NCBI RefSeq assembly: GCF_050157905.1
Contig: NZ_JBKIWZ010000001.1
Location: 1,612,001 to 1,676,000 of the forward strand
Source: Pantoea sp050157905
Lineage (GTDB): Bacteria > Pseudomonadota > Gammaproteobacteria > Enterobacterales > Enterobacteriaceae
Length of the DNA: 64,000 nt
Direction of reading: 5' to 3'
Shown: piece by piece, positions 1-8,965 of the stretch
Layout of the letters: each line of letters starts with the position of its first letter
Numbering within the stretch: the stretch's first letter is position 1
Made by a program: the position numbers and the translations under genes
The notes under the pieces: model-generated
Told to the model about the DNA's origin: nothing
The model's input: only the letters and a program-made list of their open reading frames with translations
Database searches by the model: none

Positions 1-529
1 GGACGGTCTGGCGTGTACGCCACTGGTCATAACTGCTCTGCATGGCGACCTGTTTCTGTTCGATGTTCTCTTTGAACATCCCTTCCAGATCGCGCGCCTG
101 CAGACTCTTCACCATCGCCTTCAGGCCATTCTCATAGCTGGCATAGTCAGCTTCCAGCTTGTCGCCGAGCGTTTCATCCAGACCCGGCGTGGTCGGCAGG
201 TGGTAGTAGATTTTGAAGTGGCGATCGGCTTCCACTAACTGTTTCTGTGCTTTGGCGATCAGTTCATCAAGCTGCCCGCCATTCATTTGTGATGCCATGC
301 TGGTCTGTAAGCGCAGCATGCCGCGGTTCAGCGTGGTACGGCTGTTGTTTAACGAAATATAGGCGTCGGTCATCTCCGTGACATTGCGATTAGAAACCTG
401 CGATAGCGCAAACGCTTCTTTGTCTTTATGCAGTGCTGACCAGAAAAGGCTGCCCGAAACCAGCTGGAGCGCGCCAAAGATAACCAGTACCGCGATCAGG
501 CTGGTTACGACTTTTATTTTTTTTAACAT
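1..529 (-). CDS. Methyl-accepting chemotaxis protein, N-terminal part (runs off left edge)
   Basis: Inner-membrane chemoreceptor of the Tsr/Tar type. Only the first ~176 codons are in the window: a short cytoplasmic start (MLKKIKVV), a first membrane helix, and most of the periplasmic four-helix ligand domain. The ligand helix has the spacing R-x3-N-R-x3-R (in NNSRTTLNRGMLR), the same set of residues Tsr uses for amino-acid binding, so serine-like ligands are plausible by inference. It is a tandem paralogue of the receptor at 723-2396, with closely similar first 60 residues. The ATG follows an AGGGGAAAG purine run. The HAMP and signalling domains lie outside the window. Confidence 0.93.
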   Translation of the reverse strand, partial: MLKKIKVVTSLIAVLVIFGALQLVSGSLFWSALHKDKEAFALSQVSNRNVTEMTDAYISLNNSRTTLNRGMLRLQTSMASQMNGGQLDELIAKAQKQLVEADRHFKIYYHLPTTPGLDETLGDKLEADYASYENGLKAMVKSLQARDLEGMFKENIEQKQVAMQSSYDQWRTRQTV

Positions 530-565
530 CACTTTCCCCTGGAGGTTGATTAAGGTGCAGCCGCT

Positions 566-592
566 ATATCGGCGCGTTCGCGGGATTGATTA
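566..592 (-). promoter_or_regulatory. Candidate sigma-28 promoter for the left-edge chemoreceptor
   Basis: On the minus strand, TAAT, 15 bases, then GCCGATAT. The FliA consensus is TAAA-N15-GCCGATAA, so there is one mismatch in each box. It lies 37 bases before the start codon, a sensible leader. Chemoreceptor genes are usually class 3 flagellar genes. Confidence 0.5.
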
Positions 593-692
593 ACGCTTTT
601 AAGCGCTTTCAGGAGAGAAGTGGCTTTTGTAATTATTTTTATCAGCATGTACTTCTGAGTCTGGCTTTACGTAGCATAACCTTTGCCGAAAC

Positions 693-714
693 TGCGCATC
701 CCGCAGGATGCGCA
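693..714. terminator. Hairpin between the two chemoreceptor genes
   Basis: Perfect 9-bp inverted repeat (TGCGCATCC / GGATGCGCA) with a 4-base loop just after the stop of the 557-residue receptor. There is no strong T run, so it could be a weak terminator or an mRNA stabilising hairpin. Confidence 0.45.
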
Positions 715-722
715 TCGTGCTG

Positions 723-2396
723 TCAGAAGGTTTCCCAGTGCGTGTCACTGACTGGCGCGGTCAGTGCCTTGCGCGGGATCTGCGCCGCCGTGACCGGCGC
801 CGCGATGGGCAGATGTTTCGTCAGACTCTGCTGCACGTCGCCGCGTTTTATTCTGAACAGGGCAACAGACTGGCTTAACCGGCTGGCCTGATCTTCCAGC
901 GAGGCGGCGGCCGTGGCGGACTCTTCCACCAGCGCGGCATTCTGCTGGGTTACGCGGTCCATCTCGGTGACGGCCTGACCGACCTGATCGATACCGCGGC
1001 TCTGCTCATCCGATGCCGAAGCGATTTCCCCCATGATATCGGTGACGCGCGTAACCGCGTTTACGATGTCGCTCATGGTTTCACCCGCAGTGCCGACCAG
1101 CTGAGAACCGACATTAACCCGGTTAACGGAGTCATCAATCAGTCCCTTAATCTCTTTGGCTGCCTGGGCGCTACGCTGCGCCAGGTTTCGCACCTCGCCG
1201 GCAACCACCGCAAAGCCCCGCCCCTGCTCACCGGCACGCGCGGCTTCTACCGCGGCGTTCAGCGCCAGGATATTGGTCTGGAAAGCGATGCCATCAATGA
1301 CGCTGGTAATATCGGCGATCTTTTTCGAACTGCCCGCGATGTCGCTCATGGTTTTCACCACCCCATCCACGACGCTGCCGCCTTTTTCAGCCGTTTCCGA
1401 CGCACTGAGCGCCAGTTTTGAAGCCTGACGGGCATTTTCAGCATTCTGTTTCACCGTCGCGGTGAGCTGCTCCATGCTGGCTGCGGTCTGCTCCAGCGAG
1501 GCTGCCTGCTGTTCCGTACGGGCAGACAGGTCGTTATTACCGGCAGCAATTTCGCTGGCGCCGGTGAAAATCGCATCCGATCCTTCGCGCACCTGGGTGA
1601 CGGTCCGCACCAGAGACTGCTGCATATCATGCAGGCTGGCCGCAAGCTGCGTCATCTCGTTGCGCCCCGTCACCTCAATCGGCTGGGTCAGATCCCCCTG
1701 GGCAATGTGCTGAATGTGACTGATACTGCTGTTCAGCGGCGTCAGCACGATTCGGCGCAGTCCTACCCAGCAGAGCACGATGACCGCGAGCACCGCCCCC
1801 ATGATAAAGGCCAGTGTCCACATCATGCGGCTGTAGGCTTCGCTGTTCTTTTGCACACCCAGTGTCGCCAGCCGATTCTGGTCGGCACGCCATTCGCGGT
1901 AAAGCGTCATGAAGGCACTCTGGCTGGGCGCGACAGGAATTTTTCCGGCAGCCGCCAGATCGCTGGCCTGCAGAGCGCCCTGCATGCTGTTTAACGCGGC
2001 AGCGTAGTCGCTGTAGCGCTGATCAAGCTGACTGTTGAGCGCCGGATCTAACCCCGGCGTATCCGGCGTGGATTTAAACGCTTTATAGAAGCCGTCGGCC
2101 GCCCGCAGGAAACTTTTGCTCTCATCGAACAGACCGGCAACGTCTGCAGTTTTCCCTTCCAGTTTGCTGGTGGCAAAACGCAGCTGAATACGGGTCAGCA
2201 GTACCCGGCTCTGGTTAAGGCTCATGTAGGCATCGTTGAGCGACTGGGTGTTTTGCGTCGCCAGCTGCGACACCGCAAAACTCTCTTTGTCGTGACTTAA
2301 CGCCGAGTAGAAAACAGAACCGGATATGGCCTGAAGCAGCCCAAAGACCAGCAGCACCATGAACAGGCTGGTGACAACGCGAATTTTCGTTAACAT
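723..2396 (-). CDS. Methyl-accepting chemotaxis protein (Tar/Tsr type)
   Basis: Full-length 557-residue chemoreceptor. Seen in order: membrane helix at about residues 7-30; periplasmic four-helix domain to about 190; second membrane helix at about 190-212; HAMP domain to about 265; and the signalling coiled coil with the near-invariant hairpin tip (FQTNILALNAAVEAARAGEQ). It ends in HWETF, matching the xWxxF pentapeptide that tethers CheR and CheB. The ligand helix reads R-x3-T-R-x3-R, closer to Tar (Ser at that place) than to Tsr (Asn), so its ligand may differ from that of the downstream paralogue. It acts with CheA and CheW, encoded just upstream. Confidence 0.95.
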   Translation of the reverse strand: MLTKIRVVTSLFMVLLVFGLLQAISGSVFYSALSHDKESFAVSQLATQNTQSLNDAYMSLNQSRVLLTRIQLRFATSKLEGKTADVAGLFDESKSFLRAADGFYKAFKSTPDTPGLDPALNSQLDQRYSDYAAALNSMQGALQASDLAAAGKIPVAPSQSAFMTLYREWRADQNRLATLGVQKNSEAYSRMMWTLAFIMGAVLAVIVLCWVGLRRIVLTPLNSSISHIQHIAQGDLTQPIEVTGRNEMTQLAASLHDMQQSLVRTVTQVREGSDAIFTGASEIAAGNNDLSARTEQQAASLEQTAASMEQLTATVKQNAENARQASKLALSASETAEKGGSVVDGVVKTMSDIAGSSKKIADITSVIDGIAFQTNILALNAAVEAARAGEQGRGFAVVAGEVRNLAQRSAQAAKEIKGLIDDSVNRVNVGSQLVGTAGETMSDIVNAVTRVTDIMGEIASASDEQSRGIDQVGQAVTEMDRVTQQNAALVEESATAAASLEDQASRLSQSVALFRIKRGDVQQSLTKHLPIAAPVTAAQIPRKALTAPVSDTHWETF

Positions 2397-2439
2397 AATT
2401 AACCCTGAAAAAAGTAGGTGATTTAAGGTAGCTTTGAGT

Positions 2440-2466
2440 TTATCGGCAGCGGCAGGCAGGAAATTA
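2440..2466 (-). promoter_or_regulatory. Candidate sigma-28 promoter for the chemoreceptor gene
   Basis: Minus strand: TAAT, 15 bases, GCCGATAA. The -10 is a perfect FliA box and the -35 has one mismatch. It is 44 bases upstream of the start at 2396, so this receptor can be transcribed separately from the motAB-cheAW genes. Confidence 0.7.
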
Positions 2467-2523
2467 GGATCGGATCGTGCGCAAGTGATGATTTTAAAGG
2501 ATTTATTGCGGGGCGAAACGATT

Positions 2524-2547
2524 ACGGGCCGGTCATATCCGGCCCGT
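2524..2547. terminator. Hairpin after cheW
   Basis: Perfect inverted repeat ACGGGCCGG / CCGGCCCGT with a 6-base loop, just past the cheW stop. It lacks a clear T tract. It separates the mot-che part of the cluster from the receptor genes. Confidence 0.45.
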
Positions 2548-2557
2548 GATGCGGTGA

Positions 2558-3055
2558 TTATGCGGTGCGCAGATTATCCACCAGCGCCATCTCGTCGCTG
2601 CTGAGCAGCTTCTCGATGTCAACCAGAATCAGCATACGTTCACCCAGGGCACCCAGACCGGTCAGGTACTCGGTGGACATGGTGACGGCGAACTCTGGTG
2701 AAGGACGGATCTGATCCTGGGTCAGTGACAGGACATCTGACACGCCGTCAACCACGATACCGACCACACGGTTTTCCAGATTCAGTACGATCACCACGGT
2801 GTTTTCGTTGTATTCAACATCGGGCTGCGCAAACTTCACGCGCAGATCGATAATCGGCACAATCACGCCGCGCAGGTTAGTAACGCCACGGATAAAATCA
2901 GGGGTATTCGCGATGCGCGTCACCTGATCATAGCCACGAATTTCCTGAACCTTAAGGATATCGATGCCGTACTCTTCGTCGCCGAGTGTGAAGACCAGAA
3001 ACTCCTGGCCGACAGTTTCGCCAGCGATTTTTGTCACGGTTGCCATTCCATTCAT
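2558..3055 (-). CDS. cheW: Chemotaxis coupling protein CheW
   Basis: Cytoplasmic adaptor that bridges chemoreceptors and the histidine kinase CheA in the signalling array. The 165 residues form a single CheW beta-barrel domain. Blocks such as FTLGDEEYGIDILKVQEIRG and NLRGVIVPIIDLR are nearly identical to E. coli CheW, and the length is the usual one. It follows cheA after a short gap, as in other enterobacteria. Confidence 0.98.
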   Translation of the reverse strand: MNGMATVTKIAGETVGQEFLVFTLGDEEYGIDILKVQEIRGYDQVTRIANTPDFIRGVTNLRGVIVPIIDLRVKFAQPDVEYNENTVVIVLNLENRVVGIVVDGVSDVLSLTQDQIRPSPEFAVTMSTEYLTGLGALGERMLILVDIEKLLSSDEMALVDNLRTA

Positions 3056-3078
3056 AATATTTACCCTTTCGTTATCAA

Positions 3079-5076
3079 TCAGGCGGCAGCGCCGGCCACA
3101 CGTTTTTCACGGTTAAGTGACTGCAGTGCTGAAACATCAACAATCAGCGCCACGCTACCATCGCCCAGAATGGTTGCTGCGGAGATGCCCGGCACCTTGC
3201 GATAGTTACTTTCCAGGTTTTTCACCACCACCTGATGCTGACCAATCAGCTGATCGACCAGCAGCGCGTAACGCTTGCCCGCGCTCTGCAGGATCACCAC
3301 GATGCCCTGCGTGGCTTCGGTTTTCGCGCCCTGCACATCAAAGACGTTCCACAGCTCGACCAGCGGCAGATATTCGCCACGCACTTCAAGTACACACTCG
3401 CCACCGGCCAGCGGTTTCAGCTCTTCGGCGCGCGGTTGCAGCGATTCCATCACCGCATTCAGCGGCAGAATAAAGACTTCGTCGGCCACGCGGACGGACA
3501 TGCCATCCAGGATCGCCAGCGTCAGCGGCAGCAGGATACGGATAGTGGTCCCTTTGCCCTGCTTCGAAGCGATTTCAACGTGACCGCCCATCTCCTGGAT
3601 GTTTCGTTTCACCACGTCCATGCCGACGCCGCGTCCTGAGACATCGGTCACCTGCTCGGCAGTAGAGAAGCCCGGCGCGAAGATCAGCATGCCGACTTCT
3701 TCATCGCTCATGTTTTCGTGAACCGGCAGACCGGAAGAGAGGGCTTTTGCCAGAATACGTTCACGGTTCAGGCCTGCACCGTCGTCCGAAACTTCAATGC
3801 AGATGTTGCCGCCCTGATGTTCCGCAGAAAGCGTCAGGTTGCCAGTCGCCGTTTTACCGGTTGCCAGGCGTTTTTCCGGGGTTTCGATACCGTGGTCGAG
3901 GCTGTTACGCACCAGGTGTGTTAACGGATCGATGATGCGCTCAATCAGACTCTTATCAAGTTCGGTTGAGCTGCCCAGCAGTGTCAGTTCAACTTCTTTA
4001 CCCAGTTTACTGGCAAGATCACGCACCAGACGCGGGAAGCGGCTGAAGACATATTCCATCGGCATCATACGAATCGACATCACCGATTCCTGCAGATCGC
4101 GGGCGTTACGCTCCAGCTGACCCATGCTGTTCAGCAGGTCGCCGTGCGCCACCGGATCGAGTTCACCGGAACGCTGGGCAAGCATTGACTGGGTAATCAC
4201 CAGTTCGCCCACCAGGTTAATCAGCTGATCGACCTTTTCGACCGCCACGCGGATACTGGTGGATTCGCTCGACTTGGCTGGCGCCGCTGCGCGCTTGCTC
4301 TCCCGCTTCACCGCTGCCACGGGCAGTTCGGTGACGCTGGCGGTGTGAACCTCTTCAACCTGCGGCGCGGTGGCCAGCGCCACCGGGACGGCTGCGGCAT
4401 CGTCTGCCTCAGGGAAGTGGATCTGCGCTTCGTCGATAACGAAGCAGAGCACGGCCACGATGTCATCTTTACCCACGCCGTCAATGCAGACATCCAGCGT
4501 GCTGGTGCCCTTCTTCACGTCGGTCAGCGTGCCAAGATTGCCCATTTCCTCCAGCATCAGATCGACCTCTTTTTCTTTGAGATCGATCAGGCGGACACGC
4601 AGGCCGCCCGTGCTGGCCGCGTCTGCGCTCACCGGCGCGTGGCTGACAGCCGCGACAGGCACAGGCGCGTCGACCGGCAGGCCTTTCGCCTCGAGCGCCA
4701 GCTGGCGTAATGCTTCACAGATATATTTAAAGCTCTCCGCGTTAGGCTCCTGCGCGGTTTTATAAGCATCGAGCTGTTCCTGCATAATATCTTTGGTTTC
4801 CAAAAACAGGTTGATGATGTCGGTGCTGAGCTGCATCTCGCCGCGACGAGCACCATCCAGAATGTTTTCCAGGATATGAGTCGTTTCCTGCAATACCGTA
4901 AAACCAAAGGTTCCGGCCCCACCCTTGATGGAGTGAGCGGCACGGAAGATGGCGTTAAGCTGCTCAGAATCTGGCTCCTGCGGGTCAAGACCCAGCAGGT
5001 GTTGTTCCATATCCGCTAATAGCTCATCGGCTTCATCAAAAAACGTCTGGTAAAAATCGCTGATGTCCATACTCAC
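3079..5076 (-). CDS. cheA: Chemotaxis histidine kinase CheA
   Basis: Cytoplasmic kinase that phosphorylates CheY and CheB in response to receptor state. About 665 residues. In order: HPt (P1) domain with the phosphorylated His in AAHSIKGG near residue 48; P2 docking region about 150-250; dimerisation helices; HATPase with the N box (HLVRNSLDHG) and glycine boxes (DDGAG, GRGVGMDV); and a C-terminal CheW-like domain (EVRGEYLPLVELWNVF). The start taken is GTG at 5076 (MSMDISDF), as in E. coli, because GAGGTG lies six bases before it. The motB stop overlaps this ribosome-binding site. An upstream in-frame GTG at 5085 is less likely. Confidence 0.98.
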   Translation of the reverse strand: MSMDISDFYQTFFDEADELLADMEQHLLGLDPQEPDSEQLNAIFRAAHSIKGGAGTFGFTVLQETTHILENILDGARRGEMQLSTDIINLFLETKDIMQEQLDAYKTAQEPNAESFKYICEALRQLALEAKGLPVDAPVPVAAVSHAPVSADAASTGGLRVRLIDLKEKEVDLMLEEMGNLGTLTDVKKGTSTLDVCIDGVGKDDIVAVLCFVIDEAQIHFPEADDAAAVPVALATAPQVEEVHTASVTELPVAAVKRESKRAAAPAKSSESTSIRVAVEKVDQLINLVGELVITQSMLAQRSGELDPVAHGDLLNSMGQLERNARDLQESVMSIRMMPMEYVFSRFPRLVRDLASKLGKEVELTLLGSSTELDKSLIERIIDPLTHLVRNSLDHGIETPEKRLATGKTATGNLTLSAEHQGGNICIEVSDDGAGLNRERILAKALSSGLPVHENMSDEEVGMLIFAPGFSTAEQVTDVSGRGVGMDVVKRNIQEMGGHVEIASKQGKGTTIRILLPLTLAILDGMSVRVADEVFILPLNAVMESLQPRAEELKPLAGGECVLEVRGEYLPLVELWNVFDVQGAKTEATQGIVVILQSAGKRYALLVDQLIGQHQVVVKNLESNYRKVPGISAATILGDGSVALIVDVSALQSLNREKRVAGAAA

Positions 5077-5081
5077 GGGAA

Positions 5082-6026
5082 TCACCTCGGTTGTGAGGGG
5101 GCTGCTGTATTCACCGCGCTGCCTGGTGTTGCCAGCGGTGCGCGAATCTGTTCAATCGCCGCCGGATCGCTGATCTGGACGGCATCACTTTCTGCGTTTT
5201 CTTTTTCTATTGCTGCTTCGGTGTCGTGGTTCAACACCAGCAGGCTGATGCGGCGGTTCACTGCGTCATTCCCGCCGCGATTTTTCAGGCGCATGGTGTC
5301 AGCCATGCCCAACACTCGTAAAACTTTGCCGCCATCCAGGCCGCCCATCACCAGTTCACGGCGCGAGGCGTTGGCCCGGTCAGCCGACAGTTCCCAGTTG
5401 CTGTAGCCTTTGTCGCCGCTGGCATACTGAAAATCGTCAGTATGCCCGGCCAGGCTGATGCGGTTGGGAATATCATTCAGAATCGGCGCTATTGCGCGCA
5501 GAATGTCGCGCATGTAAGGCTCAACTTCGGCCCGGCCGGTCTTAAACATCGGGCGGTTCTGGCTGTCGATAATCTGAATACGCAGCCCCTCTTCCACCAT
5601 GTTGATAATCAGATGCGGACGCAGCGCTTTCAGGCGCGGATCGGCTTCAATCAACTGGTCCAGCTTTTCACGCAGCCGGTTAAGGCGAATCTCATCCAGC
5701 TGCCGTTTCTGGGCATCCATATCGACAGCTTTCTTCACTTCACCCTCTTTCTTCGTCGGATCGTCACCGCCACCCGGAATGGGGCTTTCGCTGTCACTGC
5801 TGCGCGCCCCCCCGGTCAGAGCCACCTTCAGCGGCGTTTTGAAATACTCAGCGATCTGCACCAGCTCCTGCGGGTTGGCGATCGACAGCAGCCACATCAC
5901 CATAAAAAAGGCCATCATCGCCGTCATAAAGTCGGCGTAGGCAATCTTCCACGATCCGTGGCTGCCTTCATGGCCTTTATGTTTGCGCTTTTTAATCAGC
6001 ACAATTGGGCGATTGCCGTGTTTCAT
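5082..6026 (-). CDS. motB: Flagellar motor stator protein MotB
   Basis: Inner-membrane stator subunit that anchors the proton channel to peptidoglycan. 314 residues. A single N-terminal membrane helix carries the proton-binding Asp in YADFMTAMMAFFMVMWLL (about residue 30). After a plug/linker region there is an OmpA-type peptidoglycan-binding domain with LAGHTDDF and the helix LSADRANASRREL. The gene start overlaps the motA stop by four bases, implying translational coupling. Confidence 0.98.
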   Translation of the reverse strand: MKHGNRPIVLIKKRKHKGHEGSHGSWKIAYADFMTAMMAFFMVMWLLSIANPQELVQIAEYFKTPLKVALTGGARSSDSESPIPGGGDDPTKKEGEVKKAVDMDAQKRQLDEIRLNRLREKLDQLIEADPRLKALRPHLIINMVEEGLRIQIIDSQNRPMFKTGRAEVEPYMRDILRAIAPILNDIPNRISLAGHTDDFQYASGDKGYSNWELSADRANASRRELVMGGLDGGKVLRVLGMADTMRLKNRGGNDAVNRRISLLVLNHDTEAAIEKENAESDAVQISDPAAIEQIRAPLATPGSAVNTAAPSQPR

Positions 6027-6910
6027 GAGGTCTCGTCCGAAGTTTGTTTAGCCGGGTTTTTGGCGTTACGCACATGCTCTTCCAGTTCGCTGAACGACGG
6101 ACGCTCGGCGGAGTAAAGCGTTTTACGACCAAATTCCACCGCAATCTGTGGCGCGTATCCGTTGAGGCTCGACAGCAGGGTCACCTTGATGCACTGCATC
6201 ATCTTGGTCGTTTCCGCACACTTCTGGCGCAACACCGATGACAGCGGCGAGATAAATCCGTAAGCCAGCAGGATCCCCAGGAAAGTTCCTACCATCGCGT
6301 GAGCCACCAGCGCGCCCAGTTCCGCCGCCGGACGGTCAGCTGAGGCGAGCGCATGGACAACCCCCATTACCGCCGCCACGATACCGAAAGCGGGCAGGCC
6401 GTCACCCACCGCGGCAATACTTTGCGCTGGTACGTCACATTCGTGTTCGTAGGTCTCGATCTCTTCATCCATCAACGCTTCAATTTCAAAGGCGTTCATA
6501 TTGCCGCTCACCATCAGGCGCAAATAATCAGTGATAAAATCGACTAACTGTTTATCGGCAAGAATACGAGGATAATTAGCAAAAATTTCGCTCTGGCTGG
6601 GATCTTCAATATCGCGTTCCAGCGACAGCATCCCCTGTTGACGCGACTTCGCCATCAGGCGATAAAGCAGCGCCATCAAATCCATATAAACCGCTTTATT
6701 GTATTTTGACCCGCGGAATAACAGAGGCAGCGCCTTCAGCGTTTTTTTAATCGACTTGCCATTGTTGCCGACTAAAAAAGCACCCGCTCCGGCACCTCCG
6801 ATCATTAATAATTCAGCCGGCTGATAAAGCGCGCCCAGATGGCCACCTACCAGTGCGTATCCGCCTAACACGGAGCCTAAAACAACCAGGTAACCTATAA
6901 TTATCAGCAC
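6023..6910 (-). CDS. motA: Flagellar motor stator protein MotA
   Basis: Four-helix inner-membrane stator subunit that forms the proton channel with MotB and pushes on FliG. 295 residues, the family length, beginning MLIIIGYLVVLGSVLGGYAL. The cytoplasmic loop after the second helix contains the RQQGMLSLERDIEDP block typical of enterobacterial MotA. It is first in the motA-motB-cheA-cheW series. A convincing sigma-28 promoter could not be made out in the 129 bases upstream, unlike at other class 3 genes here. Confidence 0.98.
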   Translation of the reverse strand: MLIIIGYLVVLGSVLGGYALVGGHLGALYQPAELLMIGGAGAGAFLVGNNGKSIKKTLKALPLLFRGSKYNKAVYMDLMALLYRLMAKSRQQGMLSLERDIEDPSQSEIFANYPRILADKQLVDFITDYLRLMVSGNMNAFEIEALMDEEIETYEHECDVPAQSIAAVGDGLPAFGIVAAVMGVVHALASADRPAAELGALVAHAMVGTFLGILLAYGFISPLSSVLRQKCAETTKMMQCIKVTLLSSLNGYAPQIAVEFGRKTLYSAERPSFSELEEHVRNAKNPAKQTSDETS

Positions 6911-6984
6911 AAAAATTCCTTACGTCCGAAACGTGTTGGTGGAAGCGACGCCAGCGCAGCAGCTGTTATTCCTGAACCGCAAGC

Positions 6985-7013
6985 AAAAAAAAGCAGCGGT
7001 ATTAACCGCTGCT
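6985..7013 (-). terminator. Rho-independent terminator of flhDC
   Basis: On the minus strand, CAGCAGCGGT-TAAT-ACCGCTGCTT followed by a run of T. It lies 27 bases after the flhC stop and separates the master regulator operon from motA. Confidence 0.85.
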
Positions 7014-7039
7014 GGATGACTTCCACAATGCGAACAAAC

Positions 7040-7618
7040 TTAAACGGCGTGTTTAACCTGTTCATCCAGCAGTTGTGGAAACATATCGGCAGGTTCTGCA
7101 GAAAGTTTACGTCTTTTTACGGCACGTGATGGCGGCTGGCACAGGCTGCAGGTGAAGCTGCCAACGGGCTGATGCGTATGATTAATAAAGCTGCCATTGC
7201 AACACTTACAATCCGCCAGTTCCAGCATGCCACTTTCAACGAATCGGACCAGGGTCCAGGCGCGGGTCAGCGCCAACAGCGGGCCCTCGTCCGATTGCGG
7301 ACATTGTTCAAGATATAACCGGTAGGCTTTGATCACGGCATCGACGCCGCTGCACAGACCGGTTTTCAACAAAAATTTCCAGGCGTTACAGAATATCGAG
7401 GCGTGAATATTCTGCTCCCAGGTCATAAACCAGTCAGTCGAAAACGGCAGCATGCCCTTGGGTGGCGGACTGCCACGCAGTTCTTTATAGAGCTTGATCA
7501 ACCGGCCGCGGCTCAGCTGGGTTTCGCTCTCTAACATCTGTAAGCGCGCACCTAAGGTGATCAGCTCCATTGCCAGTTGAATATCACGGGCTTCCTGAAC
7601 AATACTTTTTTCACTCAT
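7040..7618 (-). CDS. flhC: Flagellar master regulator subunit FlhC
   Basis: With FlhD forms the FlhD4C2 activator of class 2 flagellar promoters. 192 residues, the usual length. Near the C terminus there is a four-cysteine zinc site (CKCC...CSLC, residues about 138-160). The start overlaps the flhD stop by four bases, so the two subunits are probably made in step. The sigma factor FliA at 39212-39934 is one of its usual targets. Confidence 0.98.
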   Translation of the reverse strand: MSEKSIVQEARDIQLAMELITLGARLQMLESETQLSRGRLIKLYKELRGSPPPKGMLPFSTDWFMTWEQNIHASIFCNAWKFLLKTGLCSGVDAVIKAYRLYLEQCPQSDEGPLLALTRAWTLVRFVESGMLELADCKCCNGSFINHTHQPVGSFTCSLCQPPSRAVKRRKLSAEPADMFPQLLDEQVKHAV

Positions 7619-7968
7619 GACATTGCTCTCTTTTTAGCAGGCAGATCATCTTTAGACGCATTACGCAGTAAGCCGCTTGATAATAAAATACCGGTGTGGA
7701 TTTGCTGTAAATCATCCACGCGGGATTCCTGTGTCAGACGATTAATCGCTGTGCTGTCGGTAAAACGGAACTGACAAACCAGTTGATTGGTTTCCGCCAT
7801 TTTTACCATCTCAGGTAATGTTAATTCAGATAATGCACTTGCCATTTTCTCATCAATGCCGAGGCGAAACATTGCAGAAGCTTTATCCTGGTTAATTAAA
7901 CGCTGCGCAAGCAGTAAATAAGACAAGTTGAGGTCGTAAATATGTTTCAGTACTTCAGAGGTGCCCAT
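7615..7968 (-). CDS. flhD: Flagellar master regulator subunit FlhD
   Basis: DNA-binding partner of FlhC at the top of the flagellar cascade. 117 residues; the start MGTSEVLKHIYDLNLSYLLL and the helical dimer core match E. coli FlhD. First gene of the flhDC operon, with a long regulatory leader of about 240 bases containing candidate Rcs and CRP sites (see 8196-8292). Confidence 0.98.
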   Translation of the reverse strand: MGTSEVLKHIYDLNLSYLLLAQRLINQDKASAMFRLGIDEKMASALSELTLPEMVKMAETNQLVCQFRFTDSTAINRLTQESRVDDLQQIHTGILLSSGLLRNASKDDLPAKKRAMS

Positions 7969-8195
7969 TTATTTTCCATCCTGAGAGATGAGACGTAACT
8001 GTATCGCAGAAAGTTCCCTGCGGTTCGAGCTGCTGTTTGTTAAATCAAAAGATGGCAAAGAAACCTTCAGATATCATTAATACCATGCTTTCTGCCTTCT
8101 GTTTTTTGTGGGTTTCAGACCCACCGAAGGTCAAAAAACCATGCCATTTTATTTTTGGGTTCTGGACACCTTCCGTGATGTCTTCTTACGTTTTT

Positions 8196-8209
8196 TAGGA
8201 CTAATCCGA
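8196..8209. promoter_or_regulatory. Candidate RcsAB box in the flhDC leader
   Basis: TAGGACTAATCCGA matches the E. coli flhDC RcsAB box (TAGGAAAAATCTTA) at 10 of 14 bases. It lies 228-241 bases before flhD, close to where an E. coli-like start of transcription would be. A possible -10 (GATATAGAT on the minus strand, about 8219-8227) is just upstream. Rcs repression of motility at this position is known in E. coli; here it is inferred from sequence and spacing. Confidence 0.5.
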
Positions 8210-8276
8210 AAACAACGCAAATCTATATCGTCTGATTTCGACATACAACGACAGCCAGATGAAATTTTAGATAAAG

Positions 8277-8292
8277 TGTGATGCAGATCACA
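8277..8292. promoter_or_regulatory. CRP-binding site upstream of flhDC
   Basis: TGTGA-TGCAGA-TCACA is a perfect core CRP site inside a longer near-palindrome (8273-8296, AAAGTGTGAT...ATCACACTTT). Its centre is about 75 bases upstream of the inferred flhD transcription start, the place where CRP activates flhDC in E. coli. Motility here is therefore probably catabolite-controlled. Confidence 0.85.
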
Positions 8293-8299
8293 CTTTTAA

Positions 8300-8910
8300 G
8301 GCAAATTTCTTCAGCAACCCTTTACCATCGCTTACCTTCTGGTCAATTTATGAGCAGAAAATTGTGTTTTTAAGTCCAATTTGTCCTGAGAAAGGCTTAA
8401 TAGAGGGTAATTGCAGCGTTATTCGACGCGTTGAACAGGCGGGGATCGATATCGTGTGCTAATTGTTTTATCGCCCTATTTAGAACCATCTGGCGATGAG
8501 TTAACAGCATTTTATGCTGTTCATAGCGGTGAGTATTTGCAGGTAAATTAGTTACTTAATGGGAGTATCGCAGGAAGTGAGTAATGAAAGCGTAAGTCTC
8601 AGGCGGCAGTATGACGGGTTTCTGGCAAGCGTATGTAACTCATTTCGACAAAGTATTAAGGCTCCAGCGCCTGATGTAACAGGCTTTTATATAAGAAAGA
8701 CGAATGAATTAACAACAGGTTATGCTTCGCCTCTTTTTTTATCGGCAGCGCAACGCCAGACTTGAGTAAAAAAGGTAAAGAAAGTGACCAGCCGCAGGCT
8801 GACAGGAGGTTGCACTGAGCCCTGCATGAACTGGGTCACACTTTGCAGCGGATAACGCGCGCAGAAAAGCGTTTGCTGATGACAATGCAGCGTAAATGGG
8901 CGTGTCGGAA
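8300..8910. other. Gene-free stretch between the flhDC regulatory region and otsA
   Basis: About 600 bases in which no gene is supported. Short open frames on both strands lack ribosome-binding sites and recognisable content, and one of them overlaps the otsA terminator and stop. It may hold further flhDC regulatory sequence. Confidence 0.6.
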
Positions 8911-8952
8911 GAAAAACGTAAAACGGCAGCGATACCCGAAGATACCGCTGCC
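8911..8952 (-). terminator. Terminator of the otsBA operon
   Basis: Minus strand: GGCAGCGGTATC, a TTCG tetraloop and GGTATCGCTGCC, followed by a T-rich stretch. Located just beyond the otsA stop. Confidence 0.8.
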
Positions 8953-8965
8953 GCTGTCAGTGTGA

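Noticed and set aside
6911..6984. Sigma-28 promoter for motA
   Set aside because: No GCCGATAA-like -10 with a TAAA at 15 bases could be found; the best candidate had several mismatches.
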